The notes: generated by a model from the letters alone, not told the origin. Shown: positions 6,840 through 15,647, counted from the stretch's first letter. The stretch is 37,314 nt of DNA from JBBSEZ01 sp038239195 (GCA_038239195.1 JBBSEZ010000033.1:1-37314), one strand, 5' to 3'. Translations and numbers: made by a program.

Positions 6840-7190
6840 ATGTTCGACATGTTCCGGGGCATCGGCCAGTTGGGCAACGTGATGCGCGCGATGCCGAAGC
6901 TCAAGGAGGAGATGGCCCTCCTCCAGCAGAAGCTCGGGCAAATGGTCGTTGAAGGAGACGCCGGCGCAGGCATGGTCAAGGTGCGGGTCAACGGCCGGAC
7001 GGAGGTCCTCGGCTACACCCTCAGCGACGAACTGCTGAAACTGAACGACCGCGAGATGCTGGAGGACTTGCTGAAGGCGGCAACCAACCAGGCGCTGACG
7101 AAGGCGGCCGCCCAAGTGGCCGAGGAGACGAGCAAGATGGCGATGGGCCTGGGCCTCCCGGCGGGGCTGAACCTGCCCGGGATGAGTTGA
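6840..7190 (+). CDS. YbaB/EbfC nucleoid-associated protein
   Basis: A 116-aa DNA-binding protein of the YbaB/EbfC family, a tweezer-like dimer that coats DNA. It shows the N-terminal coiled helix (MPKLKEEMALLQQKLGQMVV), the Gly-rich strand region with VKVRVNGRTEVLGYTL, and the C-terminal helix with LLKAATNQALTKAAAQVAEE. The length is typical. ATG 6840 lies 3 nt after the dnaX stop, so translation is probably coupled to dnaX, and recR follows. This gene trio is conserved in many phyla, which supports the call. Confidence 0.95.
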   Translation: MFDMFRGIGQLGNVMRAMPKLKEEMALLQQKLGQMVVEGDAGAGMVKVRVNGRTEVLGYTLSDELLKLNDREMLEDLLKAATNQALTKAAAQVAEETSKMAMGLGLPAGLNLPGMS

Positions 7191-7266
7191 GAGGGGACGA
7201 CGCTGGGCTGGAATCGATGGCCCTGTCCGGGTATGAACGAGAGACAGAGCAAGAGGGGACCGAGTC

Positions 7267-7872
7267 GTGACGAGCAGCGAGCCGATGGGGGCCATCGCCC
7301 GTCTGGCGCACGAACTGGGCAAGTTGCCGGGCATCGGCGCCAAGACGGCGGAGCGGCTGACCCATCACCTGCTCGGGGCCGAGAAGGCCGAGGTGCTCGC
7401 CCTGGCCGACGCCTTGCGGGCGATCAAGGAACAGATTCGCCCGTGCAGCCGCTGCTGCAACCCGACGGAAGGAGAGCTATGCTCCCTGTGCGCCGACTCG
7501 CGGCGCGACCCGTCGGCGATCTGTGTGGTCGAACAGCCGCGCGACCTGAGCGCGCTGGAGCGCGCGGGGAACTATCGGGGGCTGTATCACGTCTTGCATG
7601 GCCGGCTGGCGCCCCTGGATGGCATCGGGCCCGAGCACCTGACTATGAATCGACTGGTGGACCGGGTGCGAGCGGGTGGGGTGAAAGAAGTCATCATGGC
7701 CACCAACCCGACGACAGAAGGCGATGGTACGGCGCTGTACCTGGTCAGTCTGCTGGCGCCTCTCGGGGTGAAGATCACCCGGCTGGCGCGGGGCTTGCCG
7801 TCCGGGTCGGTGCTGGAGTTCGCCAACAACCAGATGCTTGCCGACGCCCTGGAGGGCAGGCGGGCCTTCTGA
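7267..7872 (+). CDS. recR: Recombination mediator RecR
   Basis: A 201-aa RecR, which with RecO/RecF helps load RecA at gaps. It shows the N-terminal helix-hairpin-helix (LGKLPGIGAKTAERL), the four-cysteine zinc finger CSRCCNPTEGELCSLC near residues 58-73, and the Toprim domain starting at ICVVEQPRDL with the later block NPTTEGDGTALYL. The C-terminal segment LARGLPSGSVLEFANNQMLA is typical. Start GTG 7267 follows AGAGGGG; an internal ATG six codons in is possible but would trim the conserved helix only slightly. It sits 76 nt after the ybaB-type gene and 49 nt before rpoN, probably in one operon. Confidence 0.96.
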   Translation: MTSSEPMGAIARLAHELGKLPGIGAKTAERLTHHLLGAEKAEVLALADALRAIKEQIRPCSRCCNPTEGELCSLCADSRRDPSAICVVEQPRDLSALERAGNYRGLYHVLHGRLAPLDGIGPEHLTMNRLVDRVRAGGVKEVIMATNPTTEGDGTALYLVSLLAPLGVKITRLARGLPSGSVLEFANNQMLADALEGRRAF

Positions 7873-7921
7873 AGCGGGCCCTCAAAAGCCCAGATGCTCT
7901 GTTAAGACGGGGTGACGACTC

Positions 7922-9613
7922 ATGCGAATGGATACCACGCTCAGCACGCGAATGGTTCAGGGACAGTATCTGGCGCCGCGCATGATTCAGTCGATGGAGA
8001 TCCTGCAGCTGCCGATCATGGCGCTCCAGGAACGCATCCAGCAGGAGCTCCAGGAGAACCCCGTCCTCGAGCTCAAAGAGAGCAACGACGACGCGGCCAG
8101 CCCCGACAGCCTGGAGGGCGACGACCTCGACCCCGTGCCCGTCGAGGACACGCGCGACCCCGGCGCCGGCGAGCTCGTCATCGAAGAGAACGGCAAGAAC
8201 GAGCTCGACTTCGACCGGCTCGACGCCCTGAGCCGCGACTACGAAGACAGCTACAACGAGGAGCACCGCCCCTCGCGCGGCGGGATGGAAGAGGAGAGCG
8301 ACAAGAAGCACGACGCCATGCAGAACATGGCGTCCCCGCCGCAGTCGCTCCAGAACTACCTGACCGATCAGCTATCGTTCTTCGACCTGCCCGCGGAGCA
8401 GTTGAAGCTGGTGCGCTACCTGGTCAGCTTCATCGACGACAACGGCTTTTTGAGCGTGCCGGACGAGCCGGCCATCGCGCAGGCCCTGGCCAAGGCCGAG
8501 CTCTGGAAGGCGCTGGACGAAGCCCGCGAGGAGGCTCGGGCGAAGGACAAGCAGCTAACCCCGGAGCGCGAGGAGATGATTCGCCGCTCCATCGCGGAGA
8601 ACGAAGAGACCATTCGCCGCTCCCTCCCTCGACGCACCCCCAGCCTGGAAGAACTGGCCCTGGGCTACGAGGTGCCGGTGGAGACCGACGAGGTCGAGGA
8701 GGCGCTTCACGTCGTCCAGAAGCTCGACCCGCCCGGCGTGGGAGCGCGTACCCTCAAGGAGTGCCTGCTGCTCCAGCTCACCCCCGAGACCCCTCACCGG
8801 GACTTGCTGCGGGTGCTGCTCGACAACCACCTCGAGGACATCCAGCACAACCGCCTGCCGATCATCGAGCGGAAGACCGGGTTCAGCCTGGCCCTCATCA
8901 AGGAGGCCATCGAGGCGATCAAGCACTTCAACCCGCGGCCGGGCGCGCAGTTCACGGCCGAGAACATCCCCTACGTGGTACCCGACATTCAGGTGGAGCG
9001 CACCGAGGATGGCGAGTACAGCGTGCGCCTGCTCGACGACTGGCTGCCCAACATCTACATCAGCCGGCGCTACGTCGATCTCTACAAGGAGAAGGGCGCC
9101 GACCCCAAGACCAAGGAATACCTCAAGCGGAAGATCCAGGCGGCGCAGTGGCTACAGGAGTCGATCGAACAGCGCCGCGGCACCCTGGAGAAGGTGACGA
9201 AGGCCATCATCGCCCACCAGCGGGCGTTCCTCGACCGGGGCCCGGAGCAAATTCAGCCTTTGAAGATGCAGCAGATCGCCGATCAGGTCGGCGTCCACGT
9301 CACCACGGTCAGCCGGGCGGTGGACGACAAGTGGGTGCAGACGCCGCGGGGCATCTTCCCGCTCAAGCGCTTCTTCGGCGGCGGGGCGGAGCTTGCCAGC
9401 GGCGAAGAGGTTGCGTGGGAGGTGATCAAGCAGAAGATGCTCGAGATCATCGACCACGAAGACAAGTCGAGCCCGCTGTCGGACGAGGACCTGGTGGCCA
9501 AGCTCAACGTGGCCGGCTACCCGGTCAAGCGGCGCACGGTGACGAAGTACCGCAAGATGGCCAACATCCCCTCGTCGCGCCAGCGGAAGGACTGGACGGC
9601 CGTGGCGCGCTGA
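7922..9613 (+). CDS. rpoN: RNA polymerase sigma-54 factor
   Basis: A 563-aa sigma-54. Region I is the Gln/Leu-rich activator-responsive segment at 1-55 (MIQSMEILQLPIMALQERIQ), followed by an acidic region II (about 57-130). The core-binding domain follows. The DNA-binding helix-turn-helix is QIADQVGVHVTTVSRAV, and the RpoN box is KRRTVTKYRK close to the C-terminus, read as 536-545. It is longer than Escherichia coli RpoN (477 aa), mainly through charged helical insertions around residues 180-245. ATG 7922 lies 49 nt after recR with GGGGTGA upstream. It would transcribe genes needing enhancer-binding activators; no -24/-12 site is evident inside this window. Confidence 0.97.
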   Translation: MRMDTTLSTRMVQGQYLAPRMIQSMEILQLPIMALQERIQQELQENPVLELKESNDDAASPDSLEGDDLDPVPVEDTRDPGAGELVIEENGKNELDFDRLDALSRDYEDSYNEEHRPSRGGMEEESDKKHDAMQNMASPPQSLQNYLTDQLSFFDLPAEQLKLVRYLVSFIDDNGFLSVPDEPAIAQALAKAELWKALDEAREEARAKDKQLTPEREEMIRRSIAENEETIRRSLPRRTPSLEELALGYEVPVETDEVEEALHVVQKLDPPGVGARTLKECLLLQLTPETPHRDLLRVLLDNHLEDIQHNRLPIIERKTGFSLALIKEAIEAIKHFNPRPGAQFTAENIPYVVPDIQVERTEDGEYSVRLLDDWLPNIYISRRYVDLYKEKGADPKTKEYLKRKIQAAQWLQESIEQRRGTLEKVTKAIIAHQRAFLDRGPEQIQPLKMQQIADQVGVHVTTVSRAVDDKWVQTPRGIFPLKRFFGGGAELASGEEVAWEVIKQKMLEIIDHEDKSSPLSDEDLVAKLNVAGYPVKRRTVTKYRKMANIPSSRQRKDWTAVAR

Positions 9614-9627
9614 GGGGTTGGGAACGG

Positions 9628-9677
9628 AGCGAGGCGAGCGGCGCGGCATCAGCCTCGCTGTTCGCCTGGCCATTTTT
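9628..9677. terminator. Possible terminator between convergent rpoN and WD40 genes
   Basis: An 8-bp stem (9628-9635 with 9652-9659), then a T5 run at 9673-9677. The T run lies about 13 nt beyond the stem, farther than in a classic intrinsic terminator, so the call is tentative. Confidence 0.35.
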
Positions 9678-9698
9678 CACAAACACTGGCCCCGCCGC

Positions 9699-11360
9699 TC
9701 ATCTCTCGGTGCCCCTTTCCGCCCGCGCGCGCAGCCAGTCCCTCTCCGTCAGCGGGCGCACGACGGGCTGGCCTCCCCCCTCCTCCAGCCGCAGTCCAGT
9801 CCGTACCTCGGCCCACTGCACGAGCGCGGACGCGCAATCGGCCCTGGGGGCCGCGATTGGCCACTTGCGCTGCTCGCCCGCGCCCTCCACCTGCAGGACA
9901 CGACCGTCGGCGCGGAAGGCCAACGCCTCGACTGGCCCGGGATGCGTCCGCGTGGGGCCAACCTTCCGCCCGGTGCGGGCTGACACGAGGCGCACCTTGC
10001 CGTCCTCCCCGCCCGTGGCAGCGAACTGGCCGTCCAGGCTGAGCGCTGTCACCGTCACGCCGACCATTCCATCGCCGGCCGAGCCAGTCGCTCCGCCGGC
10101 GCTCCCGCCCAGGCGAATGCCCTTTTCTGGGCCCGCGATCGGGGCGCCATCCGCCGGCAGGGCCTCCCAGACGCGCACCGGGCCCTGCCTGCCGCCCGCG
10201 AGCAAGGATCGGCCGTCGGGCGCAAAGGCGACGACTTCCGGGCAGCCAGAACACCGCAAGACCTGCCCCGCGACCTGGCTCGTGGTCGTGTCCCAGACGC
10301 GCGCCCGTTCGTCCCGGGCGCCGGTCAGCAGCGCCTTGCCGTCGGGCCGGAACGCCAGGGAGGTGACCCCCGCCCTGTGCTCGAGCCGCGCGACGAGCCG
10401 GCCTATGTTCGTATCCCACAGGCGCGCTGCCCCGTCCGCGCTGGCCGTCGCCAGCCAGCGCGCGTCCGGGCTGAACGCGAGCGCCTCGACTTCCCCCTCA
10501 TGAACCAACTTGTGCAACAAGGCCCCGCCGCGGTCCCAGAGACGCGCCTCGCGGCCGCCGGCCGTCGCCCTGTGCCTGCCCGAGCGGCTGATGGCTGCCG
10601 CACGGAGCTCCCCGCCGTGCGCGAAGACGACCGGCTCGCTCGTCCGGTCGCAGCGCCACAGCCGCGCCTTGCCGTCGGCGCAGCCGGTCAGGAAGGTGGC
10701 GCCGTCGTCGGCGCGATTGAAGGCGACGGAACAGACCGGGCCGGGGTGGGAGAACCGCGTGGGGCGAAAGGGAGAAGCGGTCGAGAACAGCCGGGCCTTG
10801 CCGTCCTCGCCCCCGGTCAGGAACCAGCGCCCGTCGGGGCTGAACGCGAGGGCGGCAACCGCGCCGAGCGTGGCGGGCGGCTGAAGCTTCCGGGGGAGGC
10901 CGTTGCGCGTGAGGAACTGCAGGGGGCGCGCCCCGCCCGAGACGAGCAGCCACCTGTCCCTGGGATGGAAGACGACCGAGCGGGCGGCCGGCAGAATGGC
11001 GGACACGGGAAACGCCTCGCGCCCCCAGGCAGCGAGGTTGGCGCGGACGTCGAACTGAAGTTCGCCAGCGTCGGGGGGGCAGAGGCGAAGTGCGCGGGCC
11101 AGCCAGAGCAGCCCAGCGCCGACGTCGCCCTGCTCGCAAAGCTCGAGGCCGCGCTCCAGGGCCAGGGTGGCAAGGCGCCTGGAGGGCGCCGCGCCGGCCT
11201 TCGGGCGCGCGCCCTCCTTCGATGCTTCGGCGATCACCTGCGGGGGCGGAAGTTCGCCCGGATCGACCTCGGCGACCTCGCCGTGCCCGAACAGGGCGAT
11301 CAGCCCAAGGCCCAGAGCCGAGAGGACCAGGCCCGTCGCCAGAAGCGCCGCGCGGGTCAC
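9699..11360 (-). CDS. Membrane-anchored WD40-repeat protein
   Basis: A 553-aa protein with one N-terminal membrane helix (residues 4-26), a helical segment around 60-115 (LALERGLELCEQGDVGAGLL and LARALRLCP), and about nine WD40-type blades from residue 125 to 520. The blades repeat LAFSPDGRW-L-TGGEDGKARLF. The helical segment is the one I associate with C-terminal halves of planctomycete Ser/Thr kinases, where it precedes the propeller. Here the kinase domain is absent, so this looks like a kinase C-terminus living on its own. GTG 11360 overlaps the lspA stop as GTGA, implying coupled translation. The propeller should face the periplasmic side if the helix is a signal anchor. Ligands are unknown. 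Confidence 0.85.
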   Translation of the reverse strand: MTRAALLATGLVLSALGLGLIALFGHGEVAEVDPGELPPPQVIAEASKEGARPKAGAAPSRRLATLALERGLELCEQGDVGAGLLWLARALRLCPPDAGELQFDVRANLAAWGREAFPVSAILPAARSVVFHPRDRWLLVSGGARPLQFLTRNGLPRKLQPPATLGAVAALAFSPDGRWFLTGGEDGKARLFSTASPFRPTRFSHPGPVCSVAFNRADDGATFLTGCADGKARLWRCDRTSEPVVFAHGGELRAAAISRSGRHRATAGGREARLWDRGGALLHKLVHEGEVEALAFSPDARWLATASADGAARLWDTNIGRLVARLEHRAGVTSLAFRPDGKALLTGARDERARVWDTTTSQVAGQVLRCSGCPEVVAFAPDGRSLLAGGRQGPVRVWEALPADGAPIAGPEKGIRLGGSAGGATGSAGDGMVGVTVTALSLDGQFAATGGEDGKVRLVSARTGRKVGPTRTHPGPVEALAFRADGRVLQVEGAGEQRKWPIAAPRADCASALVQWAEVRTGLRLEEGGGQPVVRPLTERDWLRARAERGTER

Positions 11361-12061
11361 GCCTTCGGGCCTGCGATGGCGCCGATGCAGGTGGCGCTCG
11401 CCACGGGGCGCGCGGGCGCCTCGTGGGCGACGGCCTCGTCCCCGGTTGCTGTCGTGGCACTCTCGGGGGCCGTGGCGGGCTGGGCCGGGCTACTGAACGC
11501 CTGCATCAACAGCAGGCCGGCGCCACACACCAGGCAGCAGTCGGCGACGTTGAACACCGGCCAGTTGTACAGGTAGTTCCAGTGCAGGAAGTCGCGCACG
11601 CCCTCGAACATGAGACGGTCGTAGAAGTTGCCGAGGGTGCCCGCCAGGATCAGCCCGAGCGCGGCGCAGAGCCAGCGGTCGGTGGCGGTGGCCTTCTGGG
11701 TGCTCCAGTAGGCGATGGCGAGGGCGGCGAGCAGGCTGATGACGGCGAAGCCGAGGTTCGCGGCGGTCTTGTGCTGCCCCAACCAGCCGAACAGGGCGCC
11801 CTGGTTGACGTGGTGCTTCCTCGTCCCGTCCAGTTCGAGCCCGAAGCGCGCCGAGAGGAAGAACCCCTGGTCCTTCTCGTCGTCGGGCTGGGGCACCCTG
11901 GTCAGATAGCGGGCCGTCGGCTCGGTCTGGAACACGGCGAAGGAGCCTCCCCGGGCCCCGTCGTCCAGCCAGCGAAAGACGCCGTACTTGCTGGCCTGAT
12001 CGGCGGACAGGCCGAGGACCGCCAGGGCCCACAGGAGAACGCGATAGGATCGTTCAGGCAT
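11357..12061 (-). CDS. lspA: Lipoprotein signal peptidase (signal peptidase II)
   Basis: A 234-aa membrane aspartyl protease that cleaves prolipoproteins after lipidation. It has four hydrophobic segments. Conserved blocks are DQASK in the first helix, NQGALFGW, GNFYDRLMFEGVRDF with the first catalytic Asp, and FNVADCCLVCG with the second. It exceeds the usual 160-170 aa because of a hydrophilic insertion of about 50 residues between the first helix and NQGA, plus an Ala/Thr-rich C-terminal tail of about 45 residues. ATG 12061 is chosen by homology (MPERSYRVLLW); the frame is open upstream without family similarity. It sits 19 nt after the DksA-like gene and overlaps the WD40 gene by 4 nt. 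At least six probable lipoproteins in this window would be substrates. Confidence 0.93.
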   Translation of the reverse strand: MPERSYRVLLWALAVLGLSADQASKYGVFRWLDDGARGGSFAVFQTEPTARYLTRVPQPDDEKDQGFFLSARFGLELDGTRKHHVNQGALFGWLGQHKTAANLGFAVISLLAALAIAYWSTQKATATDRWLCAALGLILAGTLGNFYDRLMFEGVRDFLHWNYLYNWPVFNVADCCLVCGAGLLLMQAFSSPAQPATAPESATTATGDEAVAHEAPARPVASATCIGAIAGPKA

Positions 12062-12080
12062 GGTTCTGCGATCGCTTAGA

Positions 12081-12449
12081 TTAGGGTTGGAGCTTCCGCG
12101 CACACTCGACGCAGTGACGGGCGTAGGGCAGCGCCTGCAACCGGGGCCGGGGGATGTCGGCGCCGCACTCCTCGCAGCGGCCATAGGCCCCCTTGTCGAG
12201 GCGATCGATGGCCTCGGTGATCTCCTCGAGCGTCTGCTCCTGGTTTTGAAGCAAGTTGAACGTGAATTCCTGCTGGTAGTTGTCGGTCCCGAGGTCCGCC
12301 GGGTGCAGCGGGGCGTTGGACAGGCTGCCGCTCGCCTCGCCGCCCCGCGCCCGCAAGGCCTCGTCCGCCAGGTGCGAGACGTCGCCCGTCAGGCGCGTGC
12401 GCATGGCCACCAGCACCGTTCGGTAGCGTTCCAGGTCGGCCTTGCTCAT
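12081..12449 (-). CDS. DksA/TraR-type zinc-finger protein
   Basis: A 122-aa protein of the DksA/TraR family. It has an N-terminal helical region (MSKADLERYRTVLVAMRTRL) and a C-terminal four-cysteine zinc finger CEECGADIPRPRLQALPYAR then HCVEC. It is shorter than DksA (151 aa), and the coiled-coil tip acidic residues cannot be identified with confidence, so an RNA polymerase secondary-channel role is possible but unproven. ATG 12449 has GAGGA upstream; the frame is open further but that part has no similarity. First gene of the leftward operon with lspA and the WD40 protein. Confidence 0.88.
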   Translation of the reverse strand: MSKADLERYRTVLVAMRTRLTGDVSHLADEALRARGGEASGSLSNAPLHPADLGTDNYQQEFTFNLLQNQEQTLEEITEAIDRLDKGAYGRCEECGADIPRPRLQALPYARHCVECARKLQP

Positions 12450-12898
12450 GGTGTCCTCGGAATTCGAGCGCGGGGCCCGGGCCAGAACCTTTACGATAAC
12501 CCAGGCCGAAACCATCGTCAAGAACGGCAAAGCCGGCGCGACCGCCTGTTCCGCTATAGCCGCGCCGGTCGCGCCGGACAAGGGCAAGACGGGGACGGGA
12601 ACCGACAAGCAAGAGGGAGGGAGAAGCGCGTTCCTTCTTGCTTGTCGTTTCGCGCCCCCCGGCCCCCTAAGGGTTGGCGCTTTTACCGCCTGTGCCCAGC
12701 CCTCCCCCCCTCCCCGGAGGCCGGTCGCGACGATCTGGCTTGACGCGCGGGCGGCGAGAGGGAAGAATCTGATAGCTTGCGGTATCTCCCTTCACGGATG
12801 ACAAAAGGTGCTCAAAAGGCTTTCGGCCCGCGGGCGCCTGCCCATCTTGCCGAGATTGCCGGGTCAGTTCCCATCAAGGGGAGTGGGCGCCACGGTCG
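12450..12898. other. Divergent intergenic region
   Basis: About 450 bp between the leftward DksA-like gene and the rightward TlpA-like lipoprotein gene. It must hold both promoters. One candidate for the right-hand gene is listed separately. Pyrimidine-rich stretches occur around 12650-12720. No RNA gene, repeat or convincing short gene was found. Confidence 0.5.
12740..12768 (+). promoter_or_regulatory. Weak candidate promoter for TlpA-like gene
   Basis: TTGACG (12740-12745), a 17-nt spacer and AAGAAT (12763-12768). The -35 is good, the -10 moderate. The start codon is 130 nt downstream, so other promoters are possible. Confidence 0.3.
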
Positions 12899-14311
12899 AT
12901 GCTTATCCTGTCTCGTATCGAGGGCCATTTCGTGCGCAGCTCCCTTGCCGTAGCCTGGTTGGCGGTCTGCCTGGGAATGGCGGGCTGCAAATTGTTCGAC
13001 GGCAGGAAGCCCGCCGGTTCGGCCTCGTCGGGCGGCTCCCCCTTCATGGGCTCGCCCTCGAGTACGGGCACGAACAGCGCCGCCACCGCCGACGCGACCG
13101 AGGGCCGAGGCGGCGGAGGGGTCGTCACGCCCGTCGGGGCCTCGTCGGCGCTGCCGGCGGACGTCAACGGCGTCCTGGCCGGGTACGTCAACGGGAACTT
13201 CAACCCCAACGCCTCCAAGATCTACGTCCAGATCATCGACCCGAGCGACAGCCCATCGAGCGCTCGTCTGCTCAAGCGTATCCGGACTAACTCCTTCAAT
13301 CTGCAAGGGCTGAAGGCGGGCCGCGAGTACCGGCTCGTCGTCATCGTCAAGGAAGGCGAGCGGCAACTGAGTGGGGAGGCGCGGGCCACCCCGCCCAACC
13401 CGCGCGTCAACATCAAGGTCTCGGAGGGCCCGCTGCCGGCGGGCATCAGCCTGCCGAACACCACGGCCACGCTGCCGGGCGGCGGGCCCGAGCAGGCGCG
13501 GCCGACCTCGGCCCCCGTCGCCACGCTCGACCCGCCGGTCCGCACGGTGCCAACGGGGCCAGCGCCTGGCCCCGCTCCCCTGACGACGCCGACCGCGCCC
13601 CCGGCGGGCGGATCGAACCTGATTGGGGGGCTGGGTCGTCCGAAGAACGGCTTTACCGAGGTGCCGCCCACCGTCAGCGTGCCGGGCCGCAACGTGCCTC
13701 CGATCCCCGAGGGCCCGCGCTACCCGCCGACCCCGGACGAGCGCCCGCTGCCGCCGCTCACCGTGCCGAAGGCGGTGGGCCCACCCTCCGCGGTCATGCC
13801 GCCGCTCTCCGCGCGCAGCAGCGACGCCCCGGTGCCCTCGTGCGCAATCATCGGCCGAAGGGTGGACAACTTCGCCCTCTACGGTCTCGACGGCCAGCCG
13901 TGGGAACTGCGCCGCCACCGCCACGGCCGGCTCGTGCTACTCGACTTCTGGTACAGCACCTGCGGCCCCTGCCTCTCGGCCATGGGTCATCTGCGGGAAC
14001 TGCAACAGAAGTATGGGTCGTATGGCCTCCAGGTCGTCGGCGTCGCCTATGAGAAGGGCAGCGCCGAGGAGCAGGTGCGCAAGGTGCGGGCGGTACGCGC
14101 CCGCTACGGTATCAATTACACAACCCTGCTGGGCGGGGGCGGGACGGAGGCGTGTCCGGTCAAGACGCAGTTTCGCATCGCCGCCTTCCCGACACTGGTG
14201 CTCATCGACGAGACGGGCCTCGTCGTCTGGCGCAGCGAAGGGCTGGACGAGCAAAAGCTCTATCAGCTCCAGCTCGAGGTCCACCGGCGGCTCGGGTTGC
14301 CGATGCGGTAG
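12899..14311 (+). CDS. TlpA-like thioredoxin-fold lipoprotein
   Basis: A 470-aa exported protein. A signal with lipobox GMAGC places the lipidated Cys at residue 30. After a Ser/Gly-rich linker comes a beta-sandwich-like segment (about 88-180, GVLAGYVNGNFNPNASKIYV), reminiscent of carboxypeptidase-regulatory-like domains. Then about 120 residues of Pro-rich linker, then a thioredoxin-like domain from residue 315. Its active site is C355-G-P-C358 in LLDFWYSTCGPCLSAMGHL, and the cis-Pro block is FRIAAFPTLVLIDETGLVVW. TlpA/ResA relatives reduce or exchange disulfides in exported proteins; the partner is unknown. ATG 12899 is used; a GTG 11 codons in would still leave a complete signal peptide. 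Confidence 0.85.
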   Translation: MLILSRIEGHFVRSSLAVAWLAVCLGMAGCKLFDGRKPAGSASSGGSPFMGSPSSTGTNSAATADATEGRGGGGVVTPVGASSALPADVNGVLAGYVNGNFNPNASKIYVQIIDPSDSPSSARLLKRIRTNSFNLQGLKAGREYRLVVIVKEGERQLSGEARATPPNPRVNIKVSEGPLPAGISLPNTTATLPGGGPEQARPTSAPVATLDPPVRTVPTGPAPGPAPLTTPTAPPAGGSNLIGGLGRPKNGFTEVPPTVSVPGRNVPPIPEGPRYPPTPDERPLPPLTVPKAVGPPSAVMPPLSARSSDAPVPSCAIIGRRVDNFALYGLDGQPWELRRHRHGRLVLLDFWYSTCGPCLSAMGHLRELQQKYGSYGLQVVGVAYEKGSAEEQVRKVRAVRARYGINYTTLLGGGGTEACPVKTQFRIAAFPTLVLIDETGLVVWRSEGLDEQKLYQLQLEVHRRLGLPMR

Positions 14312-14330
14312 AGCGACAAATTGCTGGATT

Positions 14331-14399
14331 GGCGGGCCGGGGGCGCGAGCCTCCGGTTGGGCATCCCACCCAACCGGAGGCTCACGCCCCCGGCTCGCC
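14331..14399. repeat. Long palindrome after TlpA-like gene
   Basis: Arms of about 31 nt (14331-14361 with 14369-14399) with only a few mismatches and a short loop begin 20 nt after the lipoprotein stop. No T tract follows. A likely transcript-end structure between two rightward genes. Confidence 0.65.
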
Positions 14400-14446
14400 C
14401 TTGTTTCCCCTCGCGCCTAGGATAGCGGGGGCGCCTTCAGGCCGTC

Positions 14447-14475
14447 TTGCCTAAATCGCGCCATCTCTTTAGACT
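14447..14475 (+). promoter_or_regulatory. Putative promoter of gcvT
   Basis: TTGCCT (14447-14452), a 17-nt spacer and TAGACT (14470-14475), 34 nt before ATG 14509. Each box matches four of six consensus positions. The short leader leaves no room for a glycine riboswitch downstream of this start. Confidence 0.45.
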
Positions 14476-14508
14476 GTCCCGCTCAACCGCCGCACCCAGA
14501 GGCTTCCC

Positions 14509-15585
14509 ATGGCGCTGCGCACACCCCTGTACGACTGGCACGTGGCCCGCGGCGGGCGCATGGTGGAGTTCGGCGGCTGGGACATGCCGGTCCAGTACAG
14601 CAGCATCGTGGAGGAGCACACCGCCGTCCGCACCGCCGCCGGTCTGTTCGACGTCTCGCACATGGGCCGCCTCTCCTTCAGTGGGGCCGGTGCCCTCGAC
14701 TTCCTCCAGTACGTCTTCACCAACAACGTCGCCACCATGAAGGACATGCAGGTGCGCTATGGCCTGCTCTGCAACGCCGCCGGCGGCATCCGCGACGACG
14801 TGCTGGTCTACCGCTGGCCCTACGGCTGGGCGATGGTCGTCAACGCCTCCAACCGCGACAAGGTCGTCGCCTGGCTCGACGAGCACAAGGCGGGCCGCGA
14901 CGTGGCCCTCACCGACCAAACGATCGGCACCGCCATGCTCGCCGTCCAGGGCCCCCGCGCGCTCGAACTGTGCAAGGGGCTCGTCCCTGTCGAGCTGGAC
15001 AAGATGGGCTACTATTACGGGGCCCCCACCCAGTACCAAGGGAAGGCCTGCGTCGTCAGCCGCACTGGCTACACGGGCGAGGACGGGCTGGAGCTGATCG
15101 TCGCGGCCGAGCAGGGCGCGGAGCTGGCCGACGAACTGCTGAAGCGCGGGGCGAAGCCGTGCGGCCTGGGGGCGCGCGACACGCTGCGCCTGGAAGCGGC
15201 CATGCCGCTCTACGGGCACGAGCTCGCCGAGGACGTCGATCCCCTCGAGGCCGGCCTCGGCTGGGCGGTCAAACTGGACAAGGGGGACTTCCTCGGCCGC
15301 GACGCCATCCTGAAGCGCAACCTGGACGCGAGCCGGCCGGGCCGCGTCGGCCTGGAGTTGGAGGGCCGCCGGGCGGCGCGCGAAGGCGCCAACGTGCTGA
15401 GCGGCGAGGAGCGCGTGGGGCGCGTCACCAGCGGCACCGTCACCCCGACGTTGAACCGGGCGATCGCGATGGCCTACGTCCCTGCGGCCCACGGCAAGGT
15501 GGGGACCGCCCTGAACGTCGAGGTGGGCAAGAGCAAGATCGCGGCGCGCGTGGTGCCGCTGCCGTTCTACCGGCGCACGAAGTAG
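14509..15585 (+). CDS. gcvT: Glycine cleavage T-protein (aminomethyltransferase)
   Basis: A 358-aa tetrahydrofolate-dependent aminomethyltransferase that takes the aminomethyl group from lipoylated GcvH, releasing ammonia and methylene-THF. Characteristic blocks are GGRMVEFGGWDMPVQYSSIV, RTAAGLFDVSHMGRL, SRTGYTGEDGLEL, LGARDTLRLEAAMPLYGHEL and the C-terminal barrel with RVTSGTVTPTLNRAIAMAYV. Length is normal for the family. First gene of the cluster gcvT-gcvH-(Uma2)-gcvPA-gcvPB, 62 nt before gcvH. The start is ATG 14509, where homology begins; upstream there is only a weak CAGAGG. Confidence 0.97.
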   Translation: MALRTPLYDWHVARGGRMVEFGGWDMPVQYSSIVEEHTAVRTAAGLFDVSHMGRLSFSGAGALDFLQYVFTNNVATMKDMQVRYGLLCNAAGGIRDDVLVYRWPYGWAMVVNASNRDKVVAWLDEHKAGRDVALTDQTIGTAMLAVQGPRALELCKGLVPVELDKMGYYYGAPTQYQGKACVVSRTGYTGEDGLELIVAAEQGAELADELLKRGAKPCGLGARDTLRLEAAMPLYGHELAEDVDPLEAGLGWAVKLDKGDFLGRDAILKRNLDASRPGRVGLELEGRRAAREGANVLSGEERVGRVTSGTVTPTLNRAIAMAYVPAAHGKVGTALNVEVGKSKIAARVVPLPFYRRTK

Positions 15586-15647
15586 GGACCGGACCGAACA
15601 GAATAGATTGAGGGGGCTTCCGTGCCCCGACCCCCGGAGAGCGATTC

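Noticed and set aside
14312..14508. Glycine riboswitch upstream of gcvT
   Set aside because: Searched for because gcv operons often carry one. The region holds only a palindrome and a promoter with a ~30-nt leader; no conserved glycine aptamer core was seen.
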